From positions 45,822-109,821 of the forward strand of contig CAWEVI010000004.1 in NCBI GenBank assembly GCA_963812475.1: a stretch of DNA of 64,000 nt. The letters run 5' to 3'. The position numbers were made by a program, and so were the translations under genes. Source of the stretch: JAMXLO01 sp963812475. GTDB taxonomy: Bacteria > Pseudomonadota > Alphaproteobacteria > Acetobacterales > Acetobacteraceae. Under the pieces are notes generated by a model. The model was not told where the DNA came from. It did not search any database and saw nothing but the letters and a program-made list of their open reading frames with translations. Within the stretch, counting starts at the first letter, position 1. The number at the start of each line of letters is the position of its first letter. Shown here in pieces: positions 43,675-52,402 of the stretch.

Positions 43675-44613
43675 ATGGATCGTTTTGATAACATCCGGGC
43701 CTTCATCAAAGTCGCAGAAATCGGCAGCTTCGCCGGCGCCGCAACGCGGCTCGAAATTTCGCCGAGCATGGTCAGCCAGCATGTGAAGGACCTGGAGGAA
43801 AACCTTGGCGTGCGTCTGCTCAACCGCACCACGCGCAAAGTGGGCTTGACCGAGATCGGGCGCGAATATTACGAGCGCTGCGCGCAGATCCTGGCCGAGC
43901 TCGACGAGGCCGATCGGATCGCGAGCGCATTGCAGTTGACCCCACGCGGCCGATTGCGGGTGTTTTGCGACACGAATATCGCCCGCTTCATCGCGCCGAT
44001 CGTAGCACGCTTTCTACAAAACTTTCCCGAAGCGGCAATCGATCTGCGGACAGGCGACCGGATGACCGATCTTGTCGAAGAAGGCTTTGATCTTGCCATC
44101 CGCGCGGTCGTACCGCCGGATTCGAGCCTGATCGTGCGACGGTTGGCCGAATGGCACCACACCCTGTGCTGCGCGCCGCGCTATCTCGAAAATCATCCGG
44201 CGCCCGCGCGCCTCGCTGATCTCGCCACACATAATTGCCTGCGATATGCGTATTACCCATTCGGGGATGAATGGCACTTCACGGACCGGGACGGAAAGCC
44301 CGCTGCCGTGCGCGTAGCCGGCAATCTGGTGACCAGCAGCGCCGAGGTACTCCGCATGGTCCTTCTCAACGGTGGCGGTCTCGCCCTTGCCGCTCCCTTT
44401 ATCGCCGAGGAGGAGCTTAGAACCGGCGCATTGGTCTCGCTCTTACCTGAATATCGGCCGGTTGAGTTCGCAATCAACGCAATCTACCCGCACCGGCGCT
44501 ACCTCGAGGCGACGGTCCGCACCTTTATCGATATGTCGGTTGCGTGGTTCGTTGAGCATCGACGCTGGATCGACCCCCTCGGCTCGAGGGAATCGTCAGC
44601 GACGGGAAGATGA
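43675..44613 (+). CDS. LysR-family transcriptional regulator
   Basis: LysR regulator, 312 residues. The N-terminal winged helix-turn-helix reads IRAFIKVAEIGSFAGAATRL then SPSMVSQHVKDLEENLGVRL; the C-terminal effector domain begins near residue 90 (GRLRVFCDTNIARFIAPIV). The start ATG 43675 (MDRFDNIRAF) has GGGAA upstream. Divergent from emrAB, which it most likely controls in response to an exported compound. Confidence 0.9.
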   Translation: MDRFDNIRAFIKVAEIGSFAGAATRLEISPSMVSQHVKDLEENLGVRLLNRTTRKVGLTEIGREYYERCAQILAELDEADRIASALQLTPRGRLRVFCDTNIARFIAPIVARFLQNFPEAAIDLRTGDRMTDLVEEGFDLAIRAVVPPDSSLIVRRLAEWHHTLCCAPRYLENHPAPARLADLATHNCLRYAYYPFGDEWHFTDRDGKPAAVRVAGNLVTSSAEVLRMVLLNGGGLALAAPFIAEEELRTGALVSLLPEYRPVEFAINAIYPHRRYLEATVRTFIDMSVAWFVEHRRWIDPLGSRESSATGR

Positions 44614-44669
44614 TCATGACTGCGGCCGCCCTGGGGCTGTCAAAACCGTGGCGCCCGCATTTGCGAATT

Positions 44670-45485
44670 TCATCCTCCGGGCATCGCCGCAGCGAGCCGC
44701 CCACCCACCCGTACCGGTTCGATCCGCCGCGCCAGCCCCGTCGCATCGTCGGTCTCGACGAACACGCCGCAGACCGTGGCCTCGCCCTCCGCTGGCGCCA
44801 GACGTTCGCCCGGCATCTTACGCCAGAAGCGCGCCACCGCGCCCTCCTTCGCCATGCCGATCACGCTGTCGTAGTCGCCGGACATGCCGGCATCCGATTG
44901 AAAGGCGGTGCCCCTGGGCAGCACCTGATGATCGGCCGATGGGCAATGCGTGTGGGTGCCCACGACCAGCGACACCTGCCCGTCGAACGAGTGCCCAAAC
45001 GCCATCTTCTCGCTCGACGCCTCGGCATGGAAATCCACCACGATCGCCGCGACCGTGCCGCCCATGCGGTGCTTCGCCAGTTCCTGCGCGGTGCCGCGGA
45101 ACGGACAGTCCAGCGCATCCATGTAGAGCCGCCCCATCGCCTGCAGCACCAGCGCCCGGCGTCCGCCCGGCACCTCCACCACGACCGACCCCGCACCGGG
45201 CGTGCCGGGCGGATAATTCAGCGGACGCAGCAGGCGCGGATTTTCGGCGATGTAGGGGATGATCTCCTTGCGGTCCCACGCATGATTACCGAGCGTGATC
45301 ACATCGGCGCCCGCCGCGAACAGCGCTGTCGCCATGTCCGGGGCGAGCCCGAAGCCATGCGAAGCGTTCTCCGCGTTCACCACCGCCAGGTCGATGCGCA
45401 ATGTCTCGCGCAGCTTGGGTAGCGAAGCCGCCACCGCCTCGCGGCCGGATCGACCCACCGCGTCGCCCACGAACAGGATGCGCAT
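44670..45485 (-). CDS. YmdB-family metallophosphoesterase (TIGR00282)
   Basis: Calcineurin-like phosphoesterase of the YmdB/TIGR00282 family, 271 residues, cytoplasmic; Bacillus YmdB hydrolyses cyclic nucleotides. Metal ligands are in RILFVGDAVGRSGR, VVNAENASHGFG, ITLGNHAWDRKEI, and GTHTHCPSADHQVLP. It begins three bases after the 5-FCL stop, so the two are probably one operon, an arrangement common in alphaproteobacteria. Confidence 0.9.
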   Translation of the reverse strand: MRILFVGDAVGRSGREAVAASLPKLRETLRIDLAVVNAENASHGFGLAPDMATALFAAGADVITLGNHAWDRKEIIPYIAENPRLLRPLNYPPGTPGAGSVVVEVPGGRRALVLQAMGRLYMDALDCPFRGTAQELAKHRMGGTVAAIVVDFHAEASSEKMAFGHSFDGQVSLVVGTHTHCPSADHQVLPRGTAFQSDAGMSGDYDSVIGMAKEGAVARFWRKMPGERLAPAEGEATVCGVFVETDDATGLARRIEPVRVGGRLAAAMPGG

Positions 45486-45488
45486 CGG

Positions 45489-46061
45489 TTATTCCTTGCA
45501 CAACGTCACGCCGCGCTCGGTCGCCACGGCGTCCAATCTCGCGTCGTAAGGACCAGCCGGCACTTCGTCCAGTTCCTGCGCCGCGTAGGCCACGCCAAGA
45601 CGATACCGGCCCGGCAATGTCGCGAGCGTCCGATCGTAATATCCGGCGCCATAACCGACCCGGTTGCCGCGGCGATCGAACGCCAGCAGCGGCACCAGCA
45701 GATAGTCCGGCGCGCGCACCTCGCCGATCGGCCGCATCGTGCCGAAGCGTTCGGAGACCAGAACATCACCGGGTTGCCAAAGCCGAAAAATCAATGGATT
45801 GTCGCGCTTTGGTGTTTCCGGCAGCACGATGGGATGGCCGCGCGCATGCAGCGCATGCAGCAGCGGCCGAATATCGATCTCCTGCCCTATCGGCCAGTAT
45901 CCGGACACCACCGCCCCCTCCGGCGGGGGGGTATCGCGGAGCACATGTCCGGCCAGCGCCGCGCCGACTGCGGGGTCCCACGCCGCTCGCGCCGCGAGCG
46001 CGCGTTCCCGGACGGCGCGCTTGGCTTCGATCAGATTGGCTGGAGAGTGCGGAGCCGCCAT
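45489..46061 (-). CDS. 5-formyltetrahydrofolate cyclo-ligase
   Basis: Converts 5-formyl-THF to 5,10-methenyl-THF with ATP, 190 residues. Family motifs: AKRAVRERALAARAAW near the N-terminus, VSGYWPIGQEIDIRPLLHAL, and the signature LLAFDRRGNRVGYGAGYYDR. ATG 46061 (MAAPHSPANLIEAKR) is taken; a longer start would run into the candidate 6S RNA. Lying downstream of zapA and a 6S-like RNA is the classic bacterial layout for this gene (ygfA/fau). Confidence 0.92.
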   Translation of the reverse strand: MAAPHSPANLIEAKRAVRERALAARAAWDPAVGAALAGHVLRDTPPPEGAVVSGYWPIGQEIDIRPLLHALHARGHPIVLPETPKRDNPLIFRLWQPGDVLVSERFGTMRPIGEVRAPDYLLVPLLAFDRRGNRVGYGAGYYDRTLATLPGRYRLGVAYAAQELDEVPAGPYDARLDAVATERGVTLCKE

Positions 46062-46065
46062 GGCC

Positions 46066-46212
46066 GTTGGCGTGTCATCCTCCCAGAGCCTGCTTGTGCA
46101 GGTGGGCACCAGATACCGAGACCAAGATCCCGACAGAGCCAGTTCCCGTGGGAGTTGCTTAGTGGCCCAGGGGATGTATTACCTGACGCACCGGGCAGCC
46201 CCGCTCTCACGA
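46066..46212 (-). ncRNA. ssrS: Candidate 6S RNA
   Basis: The 150-base gap between zapA and 5-FCL can fold, on the minus strand, into one long irregular rod. Closing pairs are GGTGCGTC with GACACGCC and CATCC with GGATG; further in, GGGCC pairs with GGCTC, and there is a side hairpin CCTGC-ACAA-GCAGG. The fold was worked out by eye. Position and shape match 6S RNA, which sequesters RNA polymerase in stationary phase; sequence identity to known 6S RNAs was not tested. Confidence 0.5.
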
Positions 46213-46213
46213 T

Positions 46214-46528
46214 CTAGGGATGCTCCATGCCAACGGCAATGTCCTCCGCGCGCTTTGCCAGCTTGCCGAGCCGCCGGCCGAGCTTCGCGTCCGTCGGTTG
46301 GCCCGCCCGCGCCGCCTTCAACGCCTGATCCATCTCGTAGAGGTCGTCCGCCATCAGCAGCGATGCCATCACCAGCATACGCGATTCACCGCTCGGGCCG
46401 GCCGATGCCCGGATCGTTTCGATCCGTCGCTCGACCTCGCCGGCCATTGCCAGCAGGTGCTGTTCCTCGCCGTCCTGGCAGCCGACGGTGTATGCGTAGC
46501 CGTTGATGCGAACGGTAACCTGCGCCAT
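46214..46528 (-). CDS. zapA: Cell division protein ZapA
   Basis: FtsZ-ring stabilising protein, 104 residues. N-terminal MAQVTVRINGYAYTVGCQDG EEQH-type globular head and a helical tail (RMLVMASLLMADDLYEMDQA). Directly upstream of the candidate 6S RNA and 5-FCL gene, its usual partners. Confidence 0.9.
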   Translation of the reverse strand: MAQVTVRINGYAYTVGCQDGEEQHLLAMAGEVERRIETIRASAGPSGESRMLVMASLLMADDLYEMDQALKAARAGQPTDAKLGRRLGKLAKRAEDIAVGMEHP

Positions 46529-46551
46529 CGAGTGATCCTTGCCCTTCGGGT

Positions 46552-46749
46552 TCAATCGGCCTTGCTGCCGAGCACTGTCCGCAAACGATCGATCATCCCG
46601 TCGAGTCGCGCAGCAATTTCTTCGGCATGCACGGAGGCGGGCCGATCCGGGATTTGCAGTTCGTCGCGCGTCGCCGCCTGCGCGATGCGTTCCAGTGCCG
46701 CCTCCAGCCGGTCGGCCGCCGTGTCCGGGTCTTCCGTCTCGCTCGCCAT
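46552..46749 (-). CDS. Small coiled-coil protein upstream of zapA
   Basis: A 65-residue acidic, helical protein (DTAADRLEAALERIAQA, HAEEIAARLDGMIDRLRTVL) ending 23 bases before zapA on the same strand. Small coiled-coil proteins of the DUF4164 kind are found at this place in alphaproteobacteria; a division-related role is inferred from context only. ATG 46749 gives the compact form. Confidence 0.65.
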   Translation of the reverse strand: MASETEDPDTAADRLEAALERIAQAATRDELQIPDRPASVHAEEIAARLDGMIDRLRTVLGSKAD

Positions 46750-46843
46750 CGCCTGCCCCCTCGACCTCAGCCTTTGCGCCGGACCCTGCCCCGGCTGCAC
46801 TGTCGGCTGAACTGAAAGCGACCAACCGCTTGAACGTCAAGCA

Positions 46844-47278
46844 GTGATCAGTGACCGTTGTCCTGCCGTCGTCGTCCACGGCTTGGTGCACGCGCGTTCC
46901 GTGCTCGCCATCGGGCGGTCCGTGACGTTGCTGTCCGCGCCCGGCGCCGCGCTGTTTGCCGGGTGCGGATGGTGGCGCGCGGTGATCGAGCGCGCCCGCG
47001 GCGAATACCCCGGCGTTCCGATCGACGACATCCTCGATTGTGCCGATGCGCCGGGCCTGGCACTCGGGGCGCTGCGGATCGGCCAGCGCCGGCTGGTGCT
47101 CAGCCCGACCTCGCCCGGCTGGCAATCCGTCGCCGCGATCGCCGCATCACTTGGCGGCGAGGTGTTAACCTCGCGTCCACCAGCGTTCGATATGGCTGAG
47201 CGGAATGCCGCTCGCCGGTTACACGAATGGTTGCAGGTGCAAACCACCCCGGGTGACAGCGACGACGCCCTGGGGTAG
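46844..47278 (+). CDS. Conserved-looking hypothetical protein
   Basis: A 144-residue protein of unknown function, cytoplasmic, with no known motif that I can name. Alternating hydrophobic strands (SVTLLSAPGAALFAGCGWWR, APGLALGALRIGQRRLVLSP) suggest an alpha/beta fold. GTG start at 46844. It lies between the divergent zapA group and fba, 45 bases before the fba start, and its coding bias looks normal for the window. Confidence 0.6.
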   Translation: MISDRCPAVVVHGLVHARSVLAIGRSVTLLSAPGAALFAGCGWWRAVIERARGEYPGVPIDDILDCADAPGLALGALRIGQRRLVLSPTSPGWQSVAAIAASLGGEVLTSRPPAFDMAERNAARRLHEWLQVQTTPGDSDDALG

Positions 47279-47322
47279 TACGCGTGAGATCGCCCGCAGC
47301 CCTCAACAGGAGGACCGTCCAC

Positions 47323-48237
47323 ATGCGCATCACCCAGAAAGTGAAGAAGATCCTGGACTGGTATGAGGGCGATCCGCCCGGCGTGAAGGCAAACCTCGCC
47401 CGCATCCTGTCCACCGGAAAACTGGGCGGCACCGGCAAAGTGCTGATCCTGCCGGTCGATCAGGGCTTCGAGCACGGCCCCGCCCGCAGCTTCGCGCCCA
47501 ACCCGCCGGCCTATGATCCGCACTACCATTATCAGCTCGCGATCGAGGCCGGACTGAACGCCTACGCTGCCCCGCTCGGCATGATCGCCGCCGGCGCCGA
47601 CACGTTTGCCGGCGCGATCCCCACCATCCTGAAATGCAACAACTCGAATAGCCTGGCCACCAACAAGGACCAGGCGGTCACCGCTGGCGTCAAGGACGCG
47701 CTCCGCCTCGGCTGCGCGGCGATCGGCTTCACCATCTATCCCGGCAGCGAATTCGCGTTCGCCCAGATGGAGGAACTGCGGGAACTGACAGCCGAGGCGA
47801 AGGCGAGCGGACTGGCGGTGGTGGTGTGGAGCTATCCGCGCGGACCCAACCTGGATCGCGCCGGCGAGACCGCGCTCGACATCTGCGCGTATGCGACGCA
47901 GATGGCCGCGCTGATGGGCGCCAACATCATCAAGGTGAAGCCGCCGACCGCGGTCATCAGCCTGGAAGCGGCGAAGAAGAGCTACGAGAAGATCGACGGC
48001 TCCACGCTCGCCAAGCGCGTCGAGCACGTCATGCAGTGCGCGTTCAACGGCAAGCGCGTCGTGGTGTTCTCAGGCGGCGAGGCGAAGGACCTCGACGGCG
48101 TGTTCGAGGAAGTGCGCGGCCTGCGCGACGGCGGCGCGAACGGCAGCATCATCGGCCGCAACACCTTCCAGCGACCGAAGGAGGTCGCGCTGGAGATGCT
48201 CAACAAGATCATCGACATCTATCTCGGCAAGGCGTGA
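47323..48237 (+). CDS. Class I fructose-bisphosphate aldolase (DhnA type)
   Basis: Schiff-base aldolase splitting fructose-1,6-bisphosphate, 304 residues, archaeal/DhnA-type family rather than animal class I. Seen are VLILPVDQGFEHGP, the strand IIKVKPPTAV with the Schiff-base Lys, and VVFSGGEAKD with the phosphate-binding GRNTFQRPK. AGGAGG lies ten bases before ATG 47323. It is three bases from thiE, and with the phosphofructokinase at 55.8 kb it completes upper glycolysis in this genome. Confidence 0.92.
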   Translation: MRITQKVKKILDWYEGDPPGVKANLARILSTGKLGGTGKVLILPVDQGFEHGPARSFAPNPPAYDPHYHYQLAIEAGLNAYAAPLGMIAAGADTFAGAIPTILKCNNSNSLATNKDQAVTAGVKDALRLGCAAIGFTIYPGSEFAFAQMEELRELTAEAKASGLAVVVWSYPRGPNLDRAGETALDICAYATQMAALMGANIIKVKPPTAVISLEAAKKSYEKIDGSTLAKRVEHVMQCAFNGKRVVVFSGGEAKDLDGVFEEVRGLRDGGANGSIIGRNTFQRPKEVALEMLNKIIDIYLGKA

Positions 48238-48240
48238 GGC

Positions 48241-48897
48241 ATGGTGGGGATGGGCGGCAGCCACGACGGCTGCCGCATCTACCTGATCACGCCGCCGAAA
48301 CTCGATCCCATCCCGTTTACTGACCGGCTTGCCGCCGCGCTGGACGCGGGCGATGTGGCCGCGGTGCAGCTTCGCCTGAAGGACGTAGGCGACGACGCGT
48401 GGCGCGGCGCGATCGATGCGCTGCGACCGGTGACGCAATCGCGCGGCGTGGCGTTCCTGCTGAACGACCGCGCCGATCTGGTCCGGGAAACCGGCTGCGA
48501 CGGCGCGCATGTCGGGCAGGAGGATTTTCCCGCACGAGAGGCCCGCGCGCTGATGGATCCCGATGCGACGTTGGGCGTCACCTGCAAGGGCAGCCGCGAT
48601 CTCGCGATGGCCGCGGGTGAGGACGGCGCGGACTACGTCGCGTTCGGCGCGTTCTTTCCGTCCGGCACCAAGGAGGTTTCCCGGTTCATCGACCCCGAAA
48701 TCCTGCAATGGTGGTCGGAACTGATCGAGCTGCCATGCTGTGCGATCGGCGGCATCACTGCGGCGAACTGCGCACCACTGGTGCAGGCCGGCGCCGATTT
48801 TTTGGCGGTGGTCGGCGCGGTGTGGGGGCATCCCGACGGCCCCGCGGCCGGCGTGCGTACGTTGAATGCGGCGATCGCGGCGGCGCGGGCGGGGTGA
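48241..48897 (+). CDS. thiE: Thiamine phosphate synthase
   Basis: Joins HMP-pyrophosphate and thiazole phosphate in thiamin synthesis, 218 residues, TIM barrel. Motifs: IYLITPPKL, VAAVQLRLKDV (substrate site), FLLNDRADLVRETGCDGAHVGQ in part, GVTCKGSRDLAMAAGEDGADYVAFGAFF and CCAIGGITAANCAPLVQAGAD. Co-transcribed with the aldolase gene (three bases apart), an alphaproteobacterial pairing. No TPP riboswitch is seen upstream. Confidence 0.9.
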   Translation: MVGMGGSHDGCRIYLITPPKLDPIPFTDRLAAALDAGDVAAVQLRLKDVGDDAWRGAIDALRPVTQSRGVAFLLNDRADLVRETGCDGAHVGQEDFPAREARALMDPDATLGVTCKGSRDLAMAAGEDGADYVAFGAFFPSGTKEVSRFIDPEILQWWSELIELPCCAIGGITAANCAPLVQAGADFLAVVGAVWGHPDGPAAGVRTLNAAIAAARAG

Positions 48898-48916
48898 GCG
48901 GCGGCAGGTAGACGAC

Positions 48917-49393
48917 ATGGGTCCGACGGTTGGACATAATCAATCCAAAGAACCATTCCGGGAACAGTTCGTCCTCTTCTTGAAGGAAGTGCTTCAGGCA
49001 TTCGCCGCGACAACGCCGGGCTACGCGCATGACAGTCGATCGCGATGGGCCTATGCGTTCAACCCGATGCCCGACAGCGATGCGGAAAAGCCGGTGTACG
49101 CGACGATGGCCGCGCTCAGGGCGCCCAATTTCGCGGCATTGCGCGTCGGCGTGACGGAAGGCGGACAGGTCGTCGTTGAGGTCGAGTACCTGAAGCGGGT
49201 CGTGCCGTTCATCACGGATGATGTCGAAGATCCGCAAGAGTTCCCCAGAATCCAGAAAGGACTCAGGCAGATCATCGAAACTTTTGAAAGAGCGGCCGGC
49301 ATCAAGCGCCACAGCCTGTTCGAGCGCTTTGCGGACGATCCCGAATACCGACAGCTTGCCGAGCAGCGGCTGGCGGATGCCCGGCCTGACTAA
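48917..49393 (+). CDS. Hypothetical protein
   Basis: 158 residues, no recognised domain, no signal or membrane segment. Mixed alpha/beta (FREQFVLFLKEVLQAFAATT, GGQVVVEVEYLKRVVPFITD) with a helical acidic C-terminus. It begins 19 bases after the thiE stop on the same strand and may share the transcript. ATG 48917 chosen as the first ATG after thiE. Confidence 0.55.
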   Translation: MGPTVGHNQSKEPFREQFVLFLKEVLQAFAATTPGYAHDSRSRWAYAFNPMPDSDAEKPVYATMAALRAPNFAALRVGVTEGGQVVVEVEYLKRVVPFITDDVEDPQEFPRIQKGLRQIIETFERAAGIKRHSLFERFADDPEYRQLAEQRLADARPD

Positions 49394-49445
49394 GGGTCTT
49401 AGGGGAAATAAGTGCTTCGTTTGACGGTGACTTTGCCCCCTCTGT

Positions 49446-49511
49446 CGTCATCCCCGCGAAAGCGGGAACCCAGACGACAAATGGGTCCCCCGGCGCGACG
49501 CGGGGGCGATA
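49446..49511. repeat. REP-like palindrome pair
   Basis: GTCATCCCCGCGAAAGCGGG (49446-49465) followed by AACCCAGACGAC, then CCCCCGGCGCGACGCGGGGG (about 49487-49506), another short palindrome. Third site of the GTCATCCC family in the window. Confidence 0.8.
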
Positions 49512-49552
49512 CGTCCTCGGAGCGGCGCAACCGCGTTTGAACGGAGACCACC

Positions 49553-50212
49553 ATGCGCAGGATCATCGTTGCCACATTCACCAGCCTCGATGGTGTCATG
49601 CAGGCGCCTGGCGGCCCGGGGGAAGACCCGACCGGCGGCTTCGCGCTGGGCGGCTGGACCGCGCCGCATTTCGACACAGCGCTCGGCGCGTCCATGGGCG
49701 AGATCTTCGGACGGCCCTTCGACCTGCTGCTCGGCCGCAAGACCTATGACATCTTCGCCGCGCACTGGCCCTATGTCAGCGACCCGAACGATCCGATCGC
49801 CGGACTGTTCAACCGGGTGACAAAATACGTCGCCTCACGCTCCAGCCCGAAGCTGAGCTGGCAGAACAGCCGATGGCTGGGCCAGGACACCGTCGCATCG
49901 TTGCAGACGCTGAAGGGCGAAGATGGCCCTGACCTTCTGATCCAAGGCTCGAGCGAGCTACTCCAGACGCTGTGGAAGCACGGCCTGGTCGATGAGTTCA
50001 GTGTGCTGATCTTCCCTGTGGTGCTCAGCAAGGGCAAGCGCCTGTTTGGCGATGGCACCGTTCCTGTCGGGCTGAGGCTGGTCAAGTCGCAGGCTTATCC
50101 GACCGGGGTGATCGTGGCGAACTACGCGCCCGCCGGCAACGTCAGAACCGGCGACTTCCAGCTGGCCGAACCGAGCAAGGCCGAGCTCGAGCGCCGGCGC
50201 AAGCTGAGCTGA
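49553..50212 (+). CDS. Dihydrofolate reductase-like (RibD C-terminal domain) protein
   Basis: NADPH-dependent reductase fold of the RibD_C/YyaP group, 219 residues. Typical N-terminus MRRIIVATFTSLDGVMQAPG, then LLLGRKTYDIFAAHWP, QGSSELLQTLWKHGLVDEFS and FPVVLSKGKRLFGDG. True folate-reductase activity is not implied; these proteins are of unassigned substrate. Stand-alone gene after a REP palindrome. Confidence 0.85.
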   Translation: MRRIIVATFTSLDGVMQAPGGPGEDPTGGFALGGWTAPHFDTALGASMGEIFGRPFDLLLGRKTYDIFAAHWPYVSDPNDPIAGLFNRVTKYVASRSSPKLSWQNSRWLGQDTVASLQTLKGEDGPDLLIQGSSELLQTLWKHGLVDEFSVLIFPVVLSKGKRLFGDGTVPVGLRLVKSQAYPTGVIVANYAPAGNVRTGDFQLAEPSKAELERRRKLS

Positions 50213-50641
50213 TACGGACTGCGGCGGCTAAACGAGGTCGGGAACCACCGCATGGTTTGAATCAAATCGCAGCGGCTGGCTGGTCTCAGGGTTCGTGTCG
50301 TATCAGCGTCACAGAACGTGCTATATATAAATTCTACGTCGTGACAAACTTCAAAGCGTGTAACCAAGCGCGATCGCAATGGCGGCGTAGGATAGCGGCC
50401 CATTTTGTTAGGTTCCCCGGCTGAAACTGTGGGTGGCTCAAGGTATCATAGGGTCACATGAGCGGCGGTGGTGGGCTGCAACGACGTAGCGGGTTTTGGT
50501 TGGTGGCGCCTCACTGGACGGCACAGCGAATTTTGCCTCGGCCATGGCAATCGCCGTCAAGCCCTGTGCCTACGGCGCACCGCTTCGCGGCTGCGGGGCT
50601 TGACCGCGATACGCATGGCCGCGAGTTCCGCATTGGTGCCG
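50213..50641. other. Intergenic stretch with no recognised gene
   Basis: About 430 bases of mixed, partly AT-rich sequence (including tatatataaattc near 50322) between the reductase gene and the accessory patch. No conserved protein, RNA or repeat could be supported. It may be decayed mobile DNA. Confidence 0.5.
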
Positions 50642-51124
50642 TCAATGACGCGATCGGTTCGTCGTCGTGGTAGAGCTGCGGCGACTGATCGCGGGGACTG
50701 TCAAGAAGCGAAAGAGCTTACGACAGGTTGCGTCGAAGGAGCGTTGCTCGGCTTCGGACTGGCCATGGGAGAGCAGCGGCCCGCCATCATCACCAATGAG
50801 GTCGAGGACGACCTGCTCGACCGGCCGCCTGCGGAGATCATTGTCCATCTGCACCCGGCGGATGACCTCACCGCCGAGGACCCAGATGTTGTCGCGGTGC
50901 TGGCGCAAGGTCTTGCGCGACAGAGTTCGGGCCAGCATTTCGCGCAGGAACGGCTTGAAGCATTCCACTATCCGCAGCCCGTATGGAATGTCGCGTTTCT
51001 CATACGCCCAACTGCCTGGCCACTGATCGAGATCCGGGCAGTAGCTCTGCAAGGGATCGGCGACGACCTGTTGCGCTGGCAGGCTGGTAGGCCTCCCGGC
51101 AACTCCTTTGGGCCCTGCTGCCAT
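50642..51124 (-). CDS. Unknown protein next to the ISL3 element
   Basis: Up to 160 residues with a normal-looking, hydrophilic helical composition (PYGLRIVECFKPFLREMLAR, TLRQHRDNIWVLGGEVIRRV, SEAEQRSFDATCRKLFRFL). I cannot assign a function. The apparent start codon (ATG 51124) overlaps the transposase start on the other strand, so the first residues (MAAGPKGVAGRPTSL) are probably insertion-sequence DNA and the original start may have been lost when the element landed. Confidence 0.5.
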   Translation of the reverse strand: MAAGPKGVAGRPTSLPAQQVVADPLQSYCPDLDQWPGSWAYEKRDIPYGLRIVECFKPFLREMLARTLSRKTLRQHRDNIWVLGGEVIRRVQMDNDLRRRPVEQVVLDLIGDDGGPLLSHGQSEAEQRSFDATCRKLFRFLTVPAISRRSSTTTTNRSRH

Positions 51125-52400
51125 GCGGCTGATCTCCCTGCTGAATCACTACCAGCACTTTCCCGGTTTCGTGTACGAGCGCGCGCGGCACTGCGCACCA
51201 AGCCAGACCATCGAGATCTCCGTGCGGCCGCGCCGCGGTTCGCGACCGGTGTGCTCGGGCTGTCATAAGCCGGCAGCGGCCTATGATCACCTGAGCCTGC
51301 GCCGGTTTGAATTCGTGCCGCTGTGGGGCTGCATGGTGGTGTTGCTCTACTGCATGCGGCGGGTGGATTGCCGGGCCTGCGGGGTGCGCGTCGAAGCGGT
51401 GCCGTGGGGCATCGGCAAGCACCAGCTGACCAAGGCCTACATGCTGTTCCTGGCGCACTGGGCGCGGAAGCTGTCGTGGCAGGAGACCGCGGTGTCGTTT
51501 CGCACGACCTGGGACAAGGTCTGCCAGTCGGTCGAGTATGTCGTGCAATGGGGGATCGAGCACCGGCAACTGGGCTCGATCGCGGCGATCGGTGTCGATG
51601 AGATCCAATATGCCAAGGGTCACAAATACCTGACGCTGGTCTACCAGATCGAACAGCACTGCACGCGCCTGCTGTGGATCGGCCGCGAGCGGACGGTGGC
51701 GAGCTTCGAGCAGTTCTTTGCCCTGATCGGCGAGGAATTGGCCGGACGGATCGAGTTTGTCTGCTCGGACATGTGGCAGCCTTATCTGACGGTGATCCGC
51801 GAGCGGTGCAGCCAGGCCATCCACATTCTCGATCGCTTCCACATTGTCGCCAAGATGAACACCGCGCTGGACCAGGTGCGTGCCGGCAAGGCGCGCAGGC
51901 TGGCGCGCGACGGCTACGAACCGATCCTGAAGAAAACCCGCTGGTGCGTGCTGAAGCGCAGGGCCAACCTGACCGGGCAACAGCGGTTCCGCCTGCGCGA
52001 CCTGCTGCGCTACAACCTGCGGACCGCGCGGGCCTATCTGCTGAAGGAGGACTTCCAGCAGTTCTGGGAGTACACAGTCACCGAGCTGGGCTGGCAAGTT
52101 CCTGGATGAGTGGTGCTGCCAGGTCATGCGCTCGCGCATCGAGCCGATGAAGAAGATTGCCAGGATGCTACGCTCGCACCGTACGCTGATCCTGAACTAT
52201 TTCCGCGCCAGGAAGCGGTCCTCCAGCGGCGTGGTCGAGGGTCTCAACAACAAGGCCAAACTGACCATGCGAAAATCCTACGGCTTCCGCACCTTCCACG
52301 TCACGGAAACCGCGCTGTACCATGCACTTGGCAAACTGCCGGAGCCTGACGTCGCCCACAAATTCTTCTGACGAGGCTTTGGTTATTCCAGTAGGCCCAC
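51091..52400 (+). mobile_element. ISL3-family insertion sequence (ends approximate)
   Basis: Contains the transposase gene. Candidate ends are ggcctcccggc at 51091 and, in reverse complement, ggcctactgg ending near 52397; the match is only partial, so the boundaries are tentative. No target-site duplication could be fixed by eye. Confidence 0.4.
51123..52371 (+). CDS. ISL3-family transposase, frameshifted
   Basis: DDE transposase of the ISL3 family, about 415 residues when restored. The N-terminal zinc-binding region has CSGCHKPAAAYDHL and CMRRVDCRACGVRVEAVPW; the core has GVDEIQYAKGHKYLTLVY (first Asp), CSDMWQPYLTVIRERC (second Asp), HILDRFHIVAKMN and, near the end, VVEGLNNKAKLTMRKSYGFR (Glu). 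One extra g in a GGG run near 52090 splits the gene after TVTEL; the continuation AGKFLDEWCCQVMRSRIEPM is intact. Likely inactive if the frameshift is real. Confidence 0.88.
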
Positions 52401-52402
52401 GA

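Noticed and set aside
46828..46860. Alternative upstream start for the protein at 46844
   Set aside because: No better start codon or ribosome site was seen in frame, so the GTG was kept.
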